This document shows, piece by piece, positions 52,290 through 61,007 of a DNA stretch of 64,000 bases. Both the position numbers and the translations under genes were made by a program. The stretch's first letter is position 1, and each line of letters begins with the position of its first letter. The notes under the pieces are model-generated. The model ran no database searches and was not told the DNA's origin. It worked only from the letters and a program-made list of their open reading frames with translations. The DNA is from Rhizobium sophorae. GTDB lineage: Bacteria > Pseudomonadota > Alphaproteobacteria > Rhizobiales > Rhizobiaceae. The stretch covers positions 186,001-250,000 of the forward strand of contig NZ_JABFCN010000009.1 of assembly GCF_013087515.1 (NCBI RefSeq), written 5' to 3'.

Positions 52290-52973
52290 ATGACGGTGCT
52301 CAAATCAGATCGGCTAATGTCCCGGAAACAGCCAACTCAGGCGCGGTCGCAGGCCACAGTGGAGGCCGTATTAGAAGCGACCATTCAGCTTCTTCTGCAC
52401 GGTGGATCAAGCGCGCTGACGACGAACCGCATTGCCAAGAAGGCAGGCGTCTCGATCGGAACGCTCTACCAGTATTTCCCGGGCAAGGAGGCGCTGCTCT
52501 ACGCGCTGGTCGGCCGGCATCTCGACAAGGCGAGTGACGCCGTCGAGCGGGCGTGCCAGGCGCATCGGGCGATGCCGCTGGCGGCGTGCAGCGACGCCTT
52601 CGTCAACTCTTACATCGATGCCAAGACAGGTAATCCGGAAGCGTCGCGCGCCTTGTACCATGCCTCGACCGAACTCGATATGAAGGACCTCGGTAGCGGC
52701 ATGATCGCGCGGTTACATCGTGCTGTCCGCGCTATGCTGTTCGCCGCTCAAGGCGGCAAGTTCGCGGATCTCGACGACGTGGTGCTGACCTGGGTCGCGG
52801 CGGTGACAGGCGGGACGCGCCAGATCTTCGAGGAGGACGACACCATCGCCCGCCTACCCGTCTTTCGGACGCAACTGCTCCAGATGTCGCGTGCGTATCT
52901 GGAGGCATCCACGGTCACGGCGGTGCTTGAGAACTGCGTTGCCATAATCGAGGCTGAGGATTTGTCTGATTGA
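52290..52973 (+). CDS. TetR family transcriptional regulator
   Basis: About 227 residues from the ATG (MTVLKSDRLMSRKQPTQARS); GTG at 52275 or ATG at 52317 are alternatives. The HTH is ALTTNRIAKKAGVSIGTLYQYFPGKEALLYALV. The rest is a helical ligand domain. It is divergent from the SnoaL-like gene; the short region between is AT-rich and holds an imperfect dyad near 52235-52260. Probable repressor of that gene. Confidence 0.88.
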   Translation: MTVLKSDRLMSRKQPTQARSQATVEAVLEATIQLLLHGGSSALTTNRIAKKAGVSIGTLYQYFPGKEALLYALVGRHLDKASDAVERACQAHRAMPLAACSDAFVNSYIDAKTGNPEASRALYHASTELDMKDLGSGMIARLHRAVRAMLFAAQGGKFADLDDVVLTWVAAVTGGTRQIFEEDDTIARLPVFRTQLLQMSRAYLEASTVTAVLENCVAIIEAEDLSD

Positions 52974-53201
52974 TATAGCCATTCGCGGCGGTCAGAACCG
53001 GACGCTCTAACCATCTGGGTTCCTTGCGCGCCAATCGTATCCCGCCTGTGCTCTGCCCTCAGCGAGCGAAGCTGCATATGCGCAAGGCTACCTCCCCTTC
53101 CCGCCCGCCGCTGTCGGGGCACGGTCGAGCGCCGTGAGAAGCGAGCATGACCGCGCCAACAACATCTCCGCTTGGATCAAAAAGGGGGGCGTGCTTAGGC
53201 A

Positions 53202-53765
53202 TCACCGCGAGAACAAGCTGACCATCAGCTCCACATTCTCCTCGACCGTCGGCAACCCTTTCTCCGCGCGAAGCTGACCCTGGGCTTCCAGAAGCACGAG
53301 GCCATGCATGGCGGCCAGCAACAAGCTTGCAAGGCTTCTGGTAGGCGCGTTGGGCAGCACGTTCGCGCCTTTGCATTCGTCGACTAACGCCATGATTTCA
53401 GCGAGACAGGCCATGCTCCGCCCCTGCAACTCGGGATGTTCCCGCGCGAGCGTCGGCGCGCCGAAGACCAGCCGGTACCGAGAGGGTCGCTCGCGGCTGA
53501 ACGCGATCAGAACGCCGATGGAGGTCAACAGCTTGACCTTGGGCGATTGGCCGGACCCACGTATTCCCGCGAAGTTTGTTGTCAGCGTCCCAAGGTCCGC
53601 CGCAGCGACGGCGGCCAGCAGGGCGTCGCGGCTTCGGAAATGCTTGTAGGGGGCATTGTGCGAAACGCCGACCGCATGGCCGACGGCCCGCAGGGTGACA
53701 GCCTGTTCGCCGCCTTCATCGAGCAAGCTGGCCGCGGCCTGAATGAGTGTGTCATGAGTGCTCAT
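53202..53765 (-). CDS. TetR family transcriptional regulator
   Basis: A 187-residue protein (MSTHDTLIQAAASLLDEGGEQAVTLRAVGHAVGVSHNAPYKHFRSRDALLAAV) with a clear TetR HTH and a helical C-terminal domain resembling the TetR/WHG group. It is the second gene of an operon with the SDR upstream (4-base overlap). The promoter of the pair holds two TTGAC-N3-GTCAA sites, so it most likely represses its own operon. Confidence 0.9.
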   Translation of the reverse strand: MSTHDTLIQAAASLLDEGGEQAVTLRAVGHAVGVSHNAPYKHFRSRDALLAAVAAADLGTLTTNFAGIRGSGQSPKVKLLTSIGVLIAFSRERPSRYRLVFGAPTLAREHPELQGRSMACLAEIMALVDECKGANVLPNAPTRSLASLLLAAMHGLVLLEAQGQLRAEKGLPTVEENVELMVSLFSR

Positions 53766-54721
53766 TTCAGGCGGTCGGGTTCTTCGTCCGGGCTGACGCC
53801 CGCCAGCTTCTTCGAATCGCGCCATAGCGCCTGAGCCAGTTCCTCGTCGTACGACATCGCGGCTGAACGTCTCTCTCTGAGGACACCGTCCTTCCATTGG
53901 TAATAGCGCCCCGTCCCAAAATTTTCCCCGATGGCGAGATCGGCAAGCGCGTGCCCAGACTGGACCAGATCGCCGAGGGTCAAACCCATCCGCCTCATCA
54001 GCCAACGGACCGGCGGCGATCCGATCATCGCCCGAGCCGGTCCTGGCAGATCCCTGAGCAACCCGGTTTCAGCGATGGCGCCCGGGTCGTAGGCGATGGA
54101 CGAGATATCGAGACCCGCAGCTTTCAGCCGCCGGTCGAGCTCATAGGCATGCAGCACGGTGCAGAGCTTTGAGGTCGTATAGCGCGTGCCTCCGGGGAGC
54201 GGTTTGCTTCCGTCCAGGCCAGTCTTTGCCAAAGCGAATGCGTCCGGCTTTGCCGCGCGGCCGATGAACTTGCCGTCGGCCGTATCGGGATCGTGCGTCC
54301 CGCTGGCGGTGAACACCACGCGGCCGTCCTCTTCGAGGCAATCGAGTAGCAGCTGGACCAGCAGGAAATGGCCGAGATAATTGGTGGCGAAAGTCAGTTC
54401 ATAGCCGTCTTCGGTATAGGTGGGGTCGCCGCGGAACGTCGCCCCGGCATTGCACAGGATTGCCTGTAGTCGACTGATCGAGCCGCTCGCGATCATTTGG
54501 CGGCACTGCGCGGCCCCGTTTCGAACCGACACGAGAGACGAGACGTCCATTTCGACGATGGCGATCTTCACGCGCGCGCCCGCGCGGATCGATGATGCAG
54601 CCTGTTCGAGGTGCGTGGGATTTCTGCCAACCAGCACGAGGTCGATTCCCTGTGCGGCCATTTGCCTGATGCACTCCAAGCCGATACCGCTGTGCCCGCC
54701 GGTGATCAAAATTGTAAACAT
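53762..54721 (-). CDS. SDR oxidoreductase
   Basis: A 319-residue SDR from the ATG giving MFTILITGGHSGIGLECIRQM. Motifs: ILCNAGATFRGD (a variant of NNAG), VVFTASGTHDP with the Ser, and YTTSKLC for YxxxK. The insertion between the Ser and Tyr is longer than usual. It is the first gene of an SDR-tetR operon. An ATG 11 codons upstream lies inside the operator and is unlikely. Confidence 0.87.
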   Translation of the reverse strand: MFTILITGGHSGIGLECIRQMAAQGIDLVLVGRNPTHLEQAASSIRAGARVKIAIVEMDVSSLVSVRNGAAQCRQMIASGSISRLQAILCNAGATFRGDPTYTEDGYELTFATNYLGHFLLVQLLLDCLEEDGRVVFTASGTHDPDTADGKFIGRAAKPDAFALAKTGLDGSKPLPGGTRYTTSKLCTVLHAYELDRRLKAAGLDISSIAYDPGAIAETGLLRDLPGPARAMIGSPPVRWLMRRMGLTLGDLVQSGHALADLAIGENFGTGRYYQWKDGVLRERRSAAMSYDEELAQALWRDSKKLAGVSPDEEPDRLK

Positions 54722-54733
54722 AATTGGATCCGA

Positions 54734-54784
54734 TAGGTTGACGTCGTCAATCAACTATAGATGGTGGTTGACGACGTCAACCTA
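54734..54784 (-). promoter_or_regulatory. Double TetR operator and promoter of the SDR-tetR operon
   Basis: TAGGTTGACGTCGTCAA (54734-54750) and TTGACGACGTCAACCTA (54768-54784) are perfect 17-bp inverted copies separated by 17 bases. Each arm contains the short dyad TTGAC-N3-GTCAA, giving two operator sites 30 bases centre to centre. On the minus strand TTGACG and TATAGT can serve as -35 and -10. Confidence 0.65.
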
Positions 54785-54792
54785 ATCGGGCG

Positions 54793-54990
54793 CTGATCGG
54801 CTTCTTCCACGCGTGGCTCAAGAACCCTCTGCGCATGGCCTCAGTCGCGCCACGGCAGGCGATCGCCAGCCTCATCGCTTCCGAAATCTCGCACGTCACT
54901 GGACCGATGATCGAGCTGGGCACTGGGAAACGGTACGTTCACGCGCCCCTGATCGCCCGAGGGGGCAGGCCGGCAAACCGCGTGCCGATC
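54793..54990 (+). pseudogene. Remnant of a PmtA-like methyltransferase (N-terminal part)
   Basis: Translation gives ALIGFFHAWLKNPLRMASVAPR, then GPMIELGTGKRYVHAPLIARG. This follows FFRAWLSEPLRVAAVIPSGR and GPVIELGPGTGAFTRALIAKG of the intact gene at 50841. One base gained after CTGGGA and one lost shortly after garble the SAM motif and restore the frame. Homology ends near 54990, where an SDR remnant begins on the other strand. No start codon or promoter of its own is evident. Confidence 0.65.
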
Positions 54991-55029
54991 CTGCGTGACA
55001 CCCCCGAATGCCCGCATCGTCAACATCTC

Positions 55030-55255
55030 CAGTTGATCTGACAACCGGAACAGCTCCGACGCTGGCGTTGTTGATGACAACGTCAGAGGTTCGGCCGCCG
55101 GCAACCAGCGCATCTAAACAGGCGGGCACGCCTTCCAGAGTGGCGAGATCGAGTTCAATCACGTCGATGCTCCCGCCACCGCTTGCACTGAAGTCGTTGT
55201 AGAGCGGGTACTTTGGGGCGACTACCCGCTCCTTTCGAACGCGCGGAAATGGCAT
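55030..55255 (-). pseudogene. SDR remnant
   Basis: A frame starting MPFPRVRKERVVAPKYPLYN gives SIDVIELDLATLEGVPACLDALVAG and DVVINNASVGAVPVV, the second and third beta strands and NNAG-like region of a short-chain dehydrogenase. The nucleotide-binding loop and the catalytic YxxxK part are missing. It abuts the methyltransferase remnant, pointing to a recombination scar. Confidence 0.5.
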
Positions 55256-55374
55256 AGCCGAGTTCCGCGTTGCTGTTTAAGCATCATCAGAACGGCGCGC
55301 CGTCACACCTGTCCTTCATGAAAGATCGCATTTTACGAACAGTTCGTGAGAGGATCTGCCTTCGAATTCGAAGA

Positions 55375-56472
55375 TCATTGGCCGATACGAGCACGAGCTG
55401 TCGCTTGTGCCGCCCGGATCAGCCCCTGATACTGGGCATCCTTGTCAGGATACCAGGGCATCCGTCCGATATCGGCGAAGCCCGGGATCGTCTCCATGTG
55501 CTGCACCATGCGCCGGCGCATCGCCTCGTCTGGTAGAGGCCCGTACATGGCCTGGACATTGTCCTCGGCATGCTCCGGATTCGAAGTACCACATAGCACT
55601 GTCGTGACGGCTGGATGGGCCATAACCCACTTCAGGAAAAACTGCGCCCAGGTCGCGGCTTCGAATTCCCGAGCGAAGTCCGGCAGCGGGCAACCTTCCA
55701 CCACCTTCATCAGGCGCGCCTTTTCGAGCGGAAGGTTTATGAGGACGCCGACCCCGCGGTCGGCGGCGGCCGGTAGCAGGCGGCGCTCGGCGCTGCGGTT
55801 GAAGATCGAATAGTTGGTCTGAACGAAATCAACACCGCCACGCTCCACGAGTTCGACGAGATGATCCTGCAGTCCGGATTCATGGTGAGTCACGCCGACG
55901 TAGCGAATGCGACCTTCCTTCTTCCAGGCCTGCATGAGGGGCAGGACCACAGGTGCGTTGACGATGCTGTGGCATTGCATGAGGTCGATCGTGTCGCGCC
56001 AGATGCGCAGCCTCGACTGCTCGAAACTTGCCACAGCATGACTCTCGTCGCCGAGATATTCGCCGGTCGACCAGATTTTGTTGGCGACAAAAATTTCGGA
56101 TGCCTCCGGGGTGCCCGCAAGGAACGCGCCAACAGAAACTTCCGCCGATCCGTAGAGGGGCGACGTGTCGATGACCCGACCACCGCCCGCGACGTAGCGC
56201 CGAAAGACCTCGCCAAGGCGCCTGCGGTCGTCACCCGGGCGGGCGTCAAAGGTCAGGAAGGTGCCAAGACCGAGTGTGGTGAGCGTCTGCTGCGTTCTCG
56301 GAATCGTTCGTGTTCGTGCGGATTTGGCGGCAGCCGTCTCCGGCACGCTCGATTGGCCTTGGGCGTTGGCCGCACCGGAAATGAACGGTGTTGCAGCCAG
56401 TATGGTGGCTCCCGTGCCTAGCGTACCGATGAAGCCGCGCCGGCTGAAGCCGGAATTCTGCCGTTCGCTCAT
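55375..56472 (-). CDS. Tat-exported aldo/keto reductase
   Basis: A 365-residue protein with a twin-arginine signal (FSRRGFIGTLGTGATILAATP, cleavage near ANAQG). The aldo/keto reductase barrel has LGLGTFLTFDA, VIDTSPLYGSAEVSVG (catalytic Asp and Tyr), IDLMQCHSIVN and RYVGVTHH. The catalytic His is expected in the MQCH region. It runs in the same direction as the dioxygenase and MBL genes; a 248-base gap before it may hold its own promoter. The exported state of an NADPH enzyme is notable. Confidence 0.87.
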   Translation of the reverse strand: MSERQNSGFSRRGFIGTLGTGATILAATPFISGAANAQGQSSVPETAAAKSARTRTIPRTQQTLTTLGLGTFLTFDARPGDDRRRLGEVFRRYVAGGGRVIDTSPLYGSAEVSVGAFLAGTPEASEIFVANKIWSTGEYLGDESHAVASFEQSRLRIWRDTIDLMQCHSIVNAPVVLPLMQAWKKEGRIRYVGVTHHESGLQDHLVELVERGGVDFVQTNYSIFNRSAERRLLPAAADRGVGVLINLPLEKARLMKVVEGCPLPDFAREFEAATWAQFFLKWVMAHPAVTTVLCGTSNPEHAEDNVQAMYGPLPDEAMRRRMVQHMETIPGFADIGRMPWYPDKDAQYQGLIRAAQATARARIGQ

Positions 56473-56720
56473 GCAATAGTCTCCTTTATTGAAAGCTTGC
56501 CTTAGGCACGGACCTCTGCGCATAGCGGGCTGGGTGACCGAACCACCTAGAACAGACCTTCGACGCGGATCGACGGCTCTCGAAGACGCCGCCCAGTGGC
56601 ATGAGATCGCGTTTGCGCGCACGACGGCTAGCTCACTGCCGCTAAGCGACGTGCGATAACCGCTCCGACCCGCGAGGAGCCGATGGCGCGGCGAGTTTGG
56701 ATGGCTGACATACCCGTGGT

Positions 56721-57305
56721 TCAGACCACAAAGTCGAATCGTGCGAACTGACCGTCGCCTGCGGGGCTAATGGTCATGAGCAGCGTTTCGTCGAAGATCC
56801 GGTCGCGCGCATTGCCCGGCTCGCCTGGGAAAAACAGCTGCGTTGTCAGGACAACTCCGCCCGGACGCTGAACCCGGAAATGAAAGTGGCGCGTGCGTCC
56901 CGGATAAAGCGCTGGCACCACGGTGTTGAACCACCACCGGCCTTGTTCATCGGCGAACTGGTGCCCACGCAGGCGGAAGCCCGAACGATCGTACTCGCCG
57001 TTTTCGTCCGCCTGCCAGATTTCAACGAGGCTACGCGACGTGGGGCGACAGCGATCATCGAGGACGTAGCCGGCCACGGTGATGCGTTCGCCGCGGGGCG
57101 CCTCCAGATATAAAACCTGCTTCAGGGGTGAGTTCGGCTTGAAGAACGGGCCGGCCTCGCGGGCGGGTGTCGGCTCGTCTCCGTCGGCGCAGGCGCGTGT
57201 CAGCGGCAGCGACGGCGCCTCCTGTCCGAAAGCGACCGCTTCGGATAGCGGCACGAGCGGCATGGCGAGAAAACCCGAAAGAAGTGCGCGCCTTGATGTC
57301 GTCAT
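56721..57305 (-). CDS. Intradiol ring-cleavage dioxygenase family protein (exported)
   Basis: A 194-residue protein with a twin-arginine-like signal (TSRRALLSGFLAMPLVPLSEA). The intradiol dioxygenase core has VLDDRCRPTSRSLVEIWQADENGEYDRSG, then ALYPGRTRHFHFRV. Two Tyr and two His of the ferric centre are in place. It is shorter than catabolic protocatechuate dioxygenases and belongs to the exported subgroup with unknown aromatic or phenolic substrates. It lies 25 bases after the MBL gene. Confidence 0.87.
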   Translation of the reverse strand: MTTSRRALLSGFLAMPLVPLSEAVAFGQEAPSLPLTRACADGDEPTPAREAGPFFKPNSPLKQVLYLEAPRGERITVAGYVLDDRCRPTSRSLVEIWQADENGEYDRSGFRLRGHQFADEQGRWWFNTVVPALYPGRTRHFHFRVQRPGGVVLTTQLFFPGEPGNARDRIFDETLLMTISPAGDGQFARFDFVV

Positions 57306-57330
57306 TGCGGGGCCTCCGTTGCTCACCGGA

Positions 57331-58326
57331 TTAGAACTGCCAATTGACCGGGACCCAGGCATAGGCCGTGTCTGTCTTGAGTATGCGACCGAGACCCGGG
57401 AATGGATAGTGAAAGCCGAGAACGAGAAGCCGGTCTGCCGCCGCCATGTCGAAGATGCGGCGGCGGGATGCGAGTGCGGTGTCCTTGTCGCGATCCGGCC
57501 CAGGCGTCCATGGCCGATCGACATTGACGATCGGGTGGTAGGCGAGATCGGCGGTCAGCAGGAGCTGATCGCCCCCCGATTGAACAAAGAAGTTTGCCAT
57601 GCCGGGGGTATGGCCGAATGCCGGAAGCGTGGTCAGCCCGGGTACGATCTCCGCGCCGGCTTCATATAACTCGATCCCGTTGGTGACCGGTTCGACGCTC
57701 CGCTTGATGGCCGCTGCGAAATTGCGACGGAAATCCTCTGGCACCGGCATATAGGAAAGGTCGGGATCGTTACGGACGAAGAAGTTCCAGTCTGCCCGTG
57801 GCGCAAAGATTGTCGCGCGTGGGAAAGCCTTGCCGCCGTCCGCGGTTCGAAGGTTGCCCACATGATCCGGATGCGTGTGGGAGACCACTACGACGTCGAT
57901 GTCCTCGGGCCGCAAACCGATGGCGGCCAGATTGTCGAAGATGCGACCGCCTTGCGGTCCCATGGTCTGCCCGGCTCCGGCTTCGAGGAGGATCCGCCTG
58001 CCGTTAGTCTCAATAAGAAGCGTGTTGAGATTGAGCGTCAGGCGGTCGGTCGGCAGGAAGGTGCGCCTCAGAACCTCCTGTAGTTCTGCCTCCGGCGCAT
58101 CGCTGGCGTAGACCCGTGGAGGGCCGCCGATCAAGCCGTCGCTCAACACGGTCGCTGAGATGTCGCCGACGCGAAAGCGGTAATGGCCGGCATTTCCACT
58201 TTGGGCTGGGGACGACACAGCGGGAGCAGCCTGCGCAATGGCCATGCCGGTCGGCAAGATCAGCCCCGTCACGGCCGACGCGGCTGTCAGCATGATCTTC
58301 CTGCGATTCAGTGTGATTTCACCCAT
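57331..58326 (-). CDS. MBL-fold metallo-hydrolase (exported)
   Basis: A 331-residue protein with an N-terminal signal containing a twin Arg (NRRKIMLTAASAVTGLILP). The metallo-beta-lactamase fold has the zinc motif VVSHTHPDHVG (HxHxDH), and later PAFGHTPGMANF and LLTADLAYHP. It resembles lactonase-like/quorum-quenching or arylsulfatase-like MBL enzymes; substrate open. It is first of a leftward unit with the dioxygenase and perhaps the aldo/keto reductase, divergent from the LysR at 58501. Confidence 0.9.
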   Translation of the reverse strand: MGEITLNRRKIMLTAASAVTGLILPTGMAIAQAAPAVSSPAQSGNAGHYRFRVGDISATVLSDGLIGGPPRVYASDAPEAELQEVLRRTFLPTDRLTLNLNTLLIETNGRRILLEAGAGQTMGPQGGRIFDNLAAIGLRPEDIDVVVVSHTHPDHVGNLRTADGGKAFPRATIFAPRADWNFFVRNDPDLSYMPVPEDFRRNFAAAIKRSVEPVTNGIELYEAGAEIVPGLTTLPAFGHTPGMANFFVQSGGDQLLLTADLAYHPIVNVDRPWTPGPDRDKDTALASRRRIFDMAAADRLLVLGFHYPFPGLGRILKTDTAYAWVPVNWQF

Positions 58327-58500
58327 AGTTTTGATCCCGTTGATATATCGGCTCGCAGGTGCTGCGCTTGATTTGAGCGTCGGCAGCAAGGGCCGCGATT
58401 ATCCGTGGTGCCGCCTCGCTTATGTTCTCCAAGGATGACACAGCCGGGGCGCGCGGATAAGCTAACGAAAATGGATCAGCCTATTAAGCAGGACTTTGCA

Positions 58501-59388
58501 ATGCGACCGCTACGCCTAGACAGCTTAGAGATCTTTGACGACGTCGTGCGCTGCGGCGGCTTTAGAGCCGCCGCGCTCGGCAGGGGCGTTTCGTCGTCCG
58601 CCATCAGCCAATCGATCAGCGTGCTCGAGGAAGCGCTGGGCATCCGGCTGCTGAATCGAACGACGCGCAGCGTCGCGCCGACGGAAGCGGGCGAGCAGCT
58701 TCTCGAGCGGCTAAGGCCCGCTCTCCACGACATCAGAACAGCGATTGACGACCTCAATCAGCTTCGCGAACGCCCATTCGGCACCGTTCGGATCAATGCA
58801 CCGGGCCCGGCGGCCGACCACGTTCTGTGCCCTCTGGCCTTCGAATTCATGAAGATTTATCCCGACATCAACGTCGAGATCGTCAGCGACGCCGCGATCA
58901 TCGATATCGTGGAACACGGTTTCGACGCCGGCGTGCGCTTCGGGAACCAACTCGCTCAAGACATGATCGCCATGCCGCTAGGTCCCGCCCTGCGATATGC
59001 GATCGTGGCCTCGCCCGATTATCTCCGCAGACGCGGTCGGCCCGAGTCACCGCGCGATCTCTTGCAGCACGCCTGTATTCGCCGCCGTTTTCCCGGCGGT
59101 ACCATGGCGACATGGAAATTCGAAAAGGACGGCGACGAGTTGGAAATCACCCCGAAAGGTCGTTTGACATTGAGTTCGGCGCATCAAGAGCTCCAAGCCG
59201 CCCTTGCGGGGTCTGGAGTCGCTCACCTGTTCGAGGATTATGTTCGCGATGACGTCGCACAGGGTAGAGTTGTCGAATTGCTCAGCGATTGGCAGCAAAA
59301 GCTGCCGAGTTGGTATCTGTATTATCCGAGCCGGCGGCACACGAGCGCGGCCATGCGGGTTCTCCTGGAATACATCCGCAATCAGTGA
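58501..59388 (+). CDS. LysR family transcriptional regulator
   Basis: A 295-residue LysR protein from MRPLRLDSLEIFDDVVRCGG; AGGA lies 7 bases before this ATG, and ATGs at 58471 and 58435 are alternatives. The HTH is GGFRAAALGRGVSSSAISQSISVLEEALG, and the effector domain starts near FGTVRINAPG. It is divergent from the MBL-dioxygenase unit and is its probable regulator. Confidence 0.9.
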   Translation: MRPLRLDSLEIFDDVVRCGGFRAAALGRGVSSSAISQSISVLEEALGIRLLNRTTRSVAPTEAGEQLLERLRPALHDIRTAIDDLNQLRERPFGTVRINAPGPAADHVLCPLAFEFMKIYPDINVEIVSDAAIIDIVEHGFDAGVRFGNQLAQDMIAMPLGPALRYAIVASPDYLRRRGRPESPRDLLQHACIRRRFPGGTMATWKFEKDGDELEITPKGRLTLSSAHQELQAALAGSGVAHLFEDYVRDDVAQGRVVELLSDWQQKLPSWYLYYPSRRHTSAAMRVLLEYIRNQ

Positions 59389-60270
59389 TGATGTCCAATC
59401 ATCAAGTAAGGCTCAGCGCGCTGCATAATTTCAGAATCATTGCAGCGCTCAAGACAATTTCCTTGGGAAATTTTTATAATACCTACTCACACGTGGACGG
59501 CCCGAAGGTCACGGTCGAGCGTGGGGAGCGTTCCGCACGAACGACGCCGAACATGTCCGCGGCGCGGTCCTCGCGGTCCCCGGCATCGCCCACCACGCGA
59601 GTTGGCCGTTCACGAATGTGCTGGCCCCCCGCTTGGGGGCTACCATATTCGCACCTCGATCGGTTGCCGCTGGTATTGTAGTTCGGATAAGGATAGTTCA
59701 GAAATGGAATATGCTCACAGCGTTGGGGTTTCAGATCGTCACGCAAGCTCGCGCCAGTCTGGCCCGGTGCTACGGTGAGCGGCTCGCGCGGCTAAGCGGT
59801 CGCGAGCAAGTCGAGTTTGCCATACTGTTAGAGAAGCTCAGCAGCTAAATGTTGATGACAGCAGTGGCGCTGGCTTCCATGCTAGCTTGCTCGGTGCTGC
59901 GAGCAGCCGGTTAGCTCGTCGGCGCACAGTGCAAAGGCGCGAAAACGCTACCTAACGCGCCCACTAAGAGCCTCCCGGGCCTGCTGCCGCCCGCCATGCA
60001 TGGCCTCGTGCTTCTAAATTAGCACCTCCAACGAGAGGCAGCGCAGTTAACCCCGCCTATGTGGCCTCTACGGTATCCGTTTCTACGACACCTGCCTCTG
60101 ACGTCTTTCGCCGCGCTGGATTGCGCAGCATGTATGTCCATGCGGAAGCGTGAGGCACCGGGCCCCGGGCGCGTGAAACACAGACCCGAAGCGAACCTCG
60201 ACAGACTACCGCGATGATCAACGCAAGACGCGGCGACACGGCCTTGGTCGTGCTGCCGAGGGAGGCGGTA
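59389..60270. other. Non-coding stretch with a MarR remnant
   Basis: About 880 bases without an intact gene. It contains an AT-rich patch (59455-59490), a GC hairpin GCCCCC-N5-GGGGGC (59624-59640) and the MarR-tail remnant at 59711. The remainder shows nothing I recognise. It separates the oxidoreductase modules from the ubiquitin-like locus and may be an old junction. Confidence 0.45.
59711..59848 (+). pseudogene. MarR-family C-terminal remnant
   Basis: The frame encodes LTALGFQIVTQARASL, then ERLARLSGREQVEFAILLEKLSS and a stop. This fits the end of the wing and the dimerisation helix of MarR proteins (LTxxG...LS..E...LLxKL). The DNA-binding helices are absent upstream. Confidence 0.45.
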
Positions 60271-60501
60271 GTGGCAGACAGCAAATTTCTTACGCCTGAC
60301 GAAGTGGCTGAACGCTACCGGGGCGGTATTTCGGTTGGGACGCTTCGAAACTGGCGCGCGATGCGTCTTGGCCCGTCCTTCGTCAAAATTGGCAAGGCCG
60401 TGCTCTACCCGCTCGACGAGCTTGATGCATGGGATGAAAAGAATAAGGTGCAGTGCCGTGCATCCAAGGGACTCGCTGAGCACAGGGGTGATCAGACGTG
60501 A
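60271..60501 (+). CDS. AlpA/excisionase-like HTH protein
   Basis: A 76-residue protein starting at GTG (MADSKFLTPDEVAERYRGGISVGTLRNWRAMRLGPSFVKIGKAVLYPLDELDAW). This is a MerR-like winged helix of the excisionase/AlpA type, common as a small regulator in phage-derived and integrative elements. GGGAGG just upstream favours this start over the ATG at 60214. A small frame starts on its stop codon. Confidence 0.75.
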   Translation: MADSKFLTPDEVAERYRGGISVGTLRNWRAMRLGPSFVKIGKAVLYPLDELDAWDEKNKVQCRASKGLAEHRGDQT

Positions 60502-60785
60502 TGGTCACGCTCGGGCGCAATCAACCGATCCCAGTGTCCGGCACCACCCCTCGTGATTCCGCCGTTTACTCAATGCAGATCAACATCTTAGCACGCAGAC
60601 AGGAATGGTCCACAACTATCCCGCTCAATACCCCACGGGCATTGTGGATCACGCATAGTACCGCACAATCACGGAAACGAATTATTTTCAATAACTTAGA
60701 GAAGACAGCCACTGATCTGAGTGGGATGATAAATTACCAGTTTTCCTCAAAAATAACGCCGCCAAAAAATTTCCATAATTGCTAA
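60501..60785 (+). CDS. Small hypothetical frame coupled to the HTH gene
   Basis: A 94-codon frame (MVTLGRNQPIPVSG) whose ATG shares a base with the stop of the HTH gene; a GTG one codon earlier is possible. The second half is AT-rich and codon use deviates from the surroundings, as does the whole stretch 60600-60800. No family recognised. Confidence 0.3.
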   Translation: MVTLGRNQPIPVSGTTPRDSAVYSMQINILARRQEWSTTIPLNTPRALWITHSTAQSRKRIIFNNLEKTATDLSGMINYQFSSKITPPKNFHNC

Positions 60786-61007
60786 TATAAATCAGCAGCT
60801 TATGGAATTTTCCCAATGAGGTCGCCATTCCCGCAAACCTCGGGGAGTTGGCACTGTCTAGCCGGCCCGGACCGCGAATTCTTTGGCGCGGAACTCAGTA
60901 TGGCGATTGATCAGATAGCCTTCGGCAACAACCGCATCCGTCCCGGTGAGCTCTGGTTCGGTTTTGCCTTTGTGCCGCTTGTAAGGCCAAACTCGAACTA
61001 GAAGCAC
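60786..61007. other. AT-richer intergenic stretch
   Basis: About 220 bases between the HTH-associated frame and the ubiquitin-like operon. A 61-codon frame (60816-61001) is open, but I recognise nothing in it. Confidence 0.3.

Noticed and set aside
59389-60213. tRNA gene or attachment site near the gene-poor zone
   Set aside because: No cloverleaf with a TTCGANNC arm or a duplicated tRNA end was found by eye on either strand.
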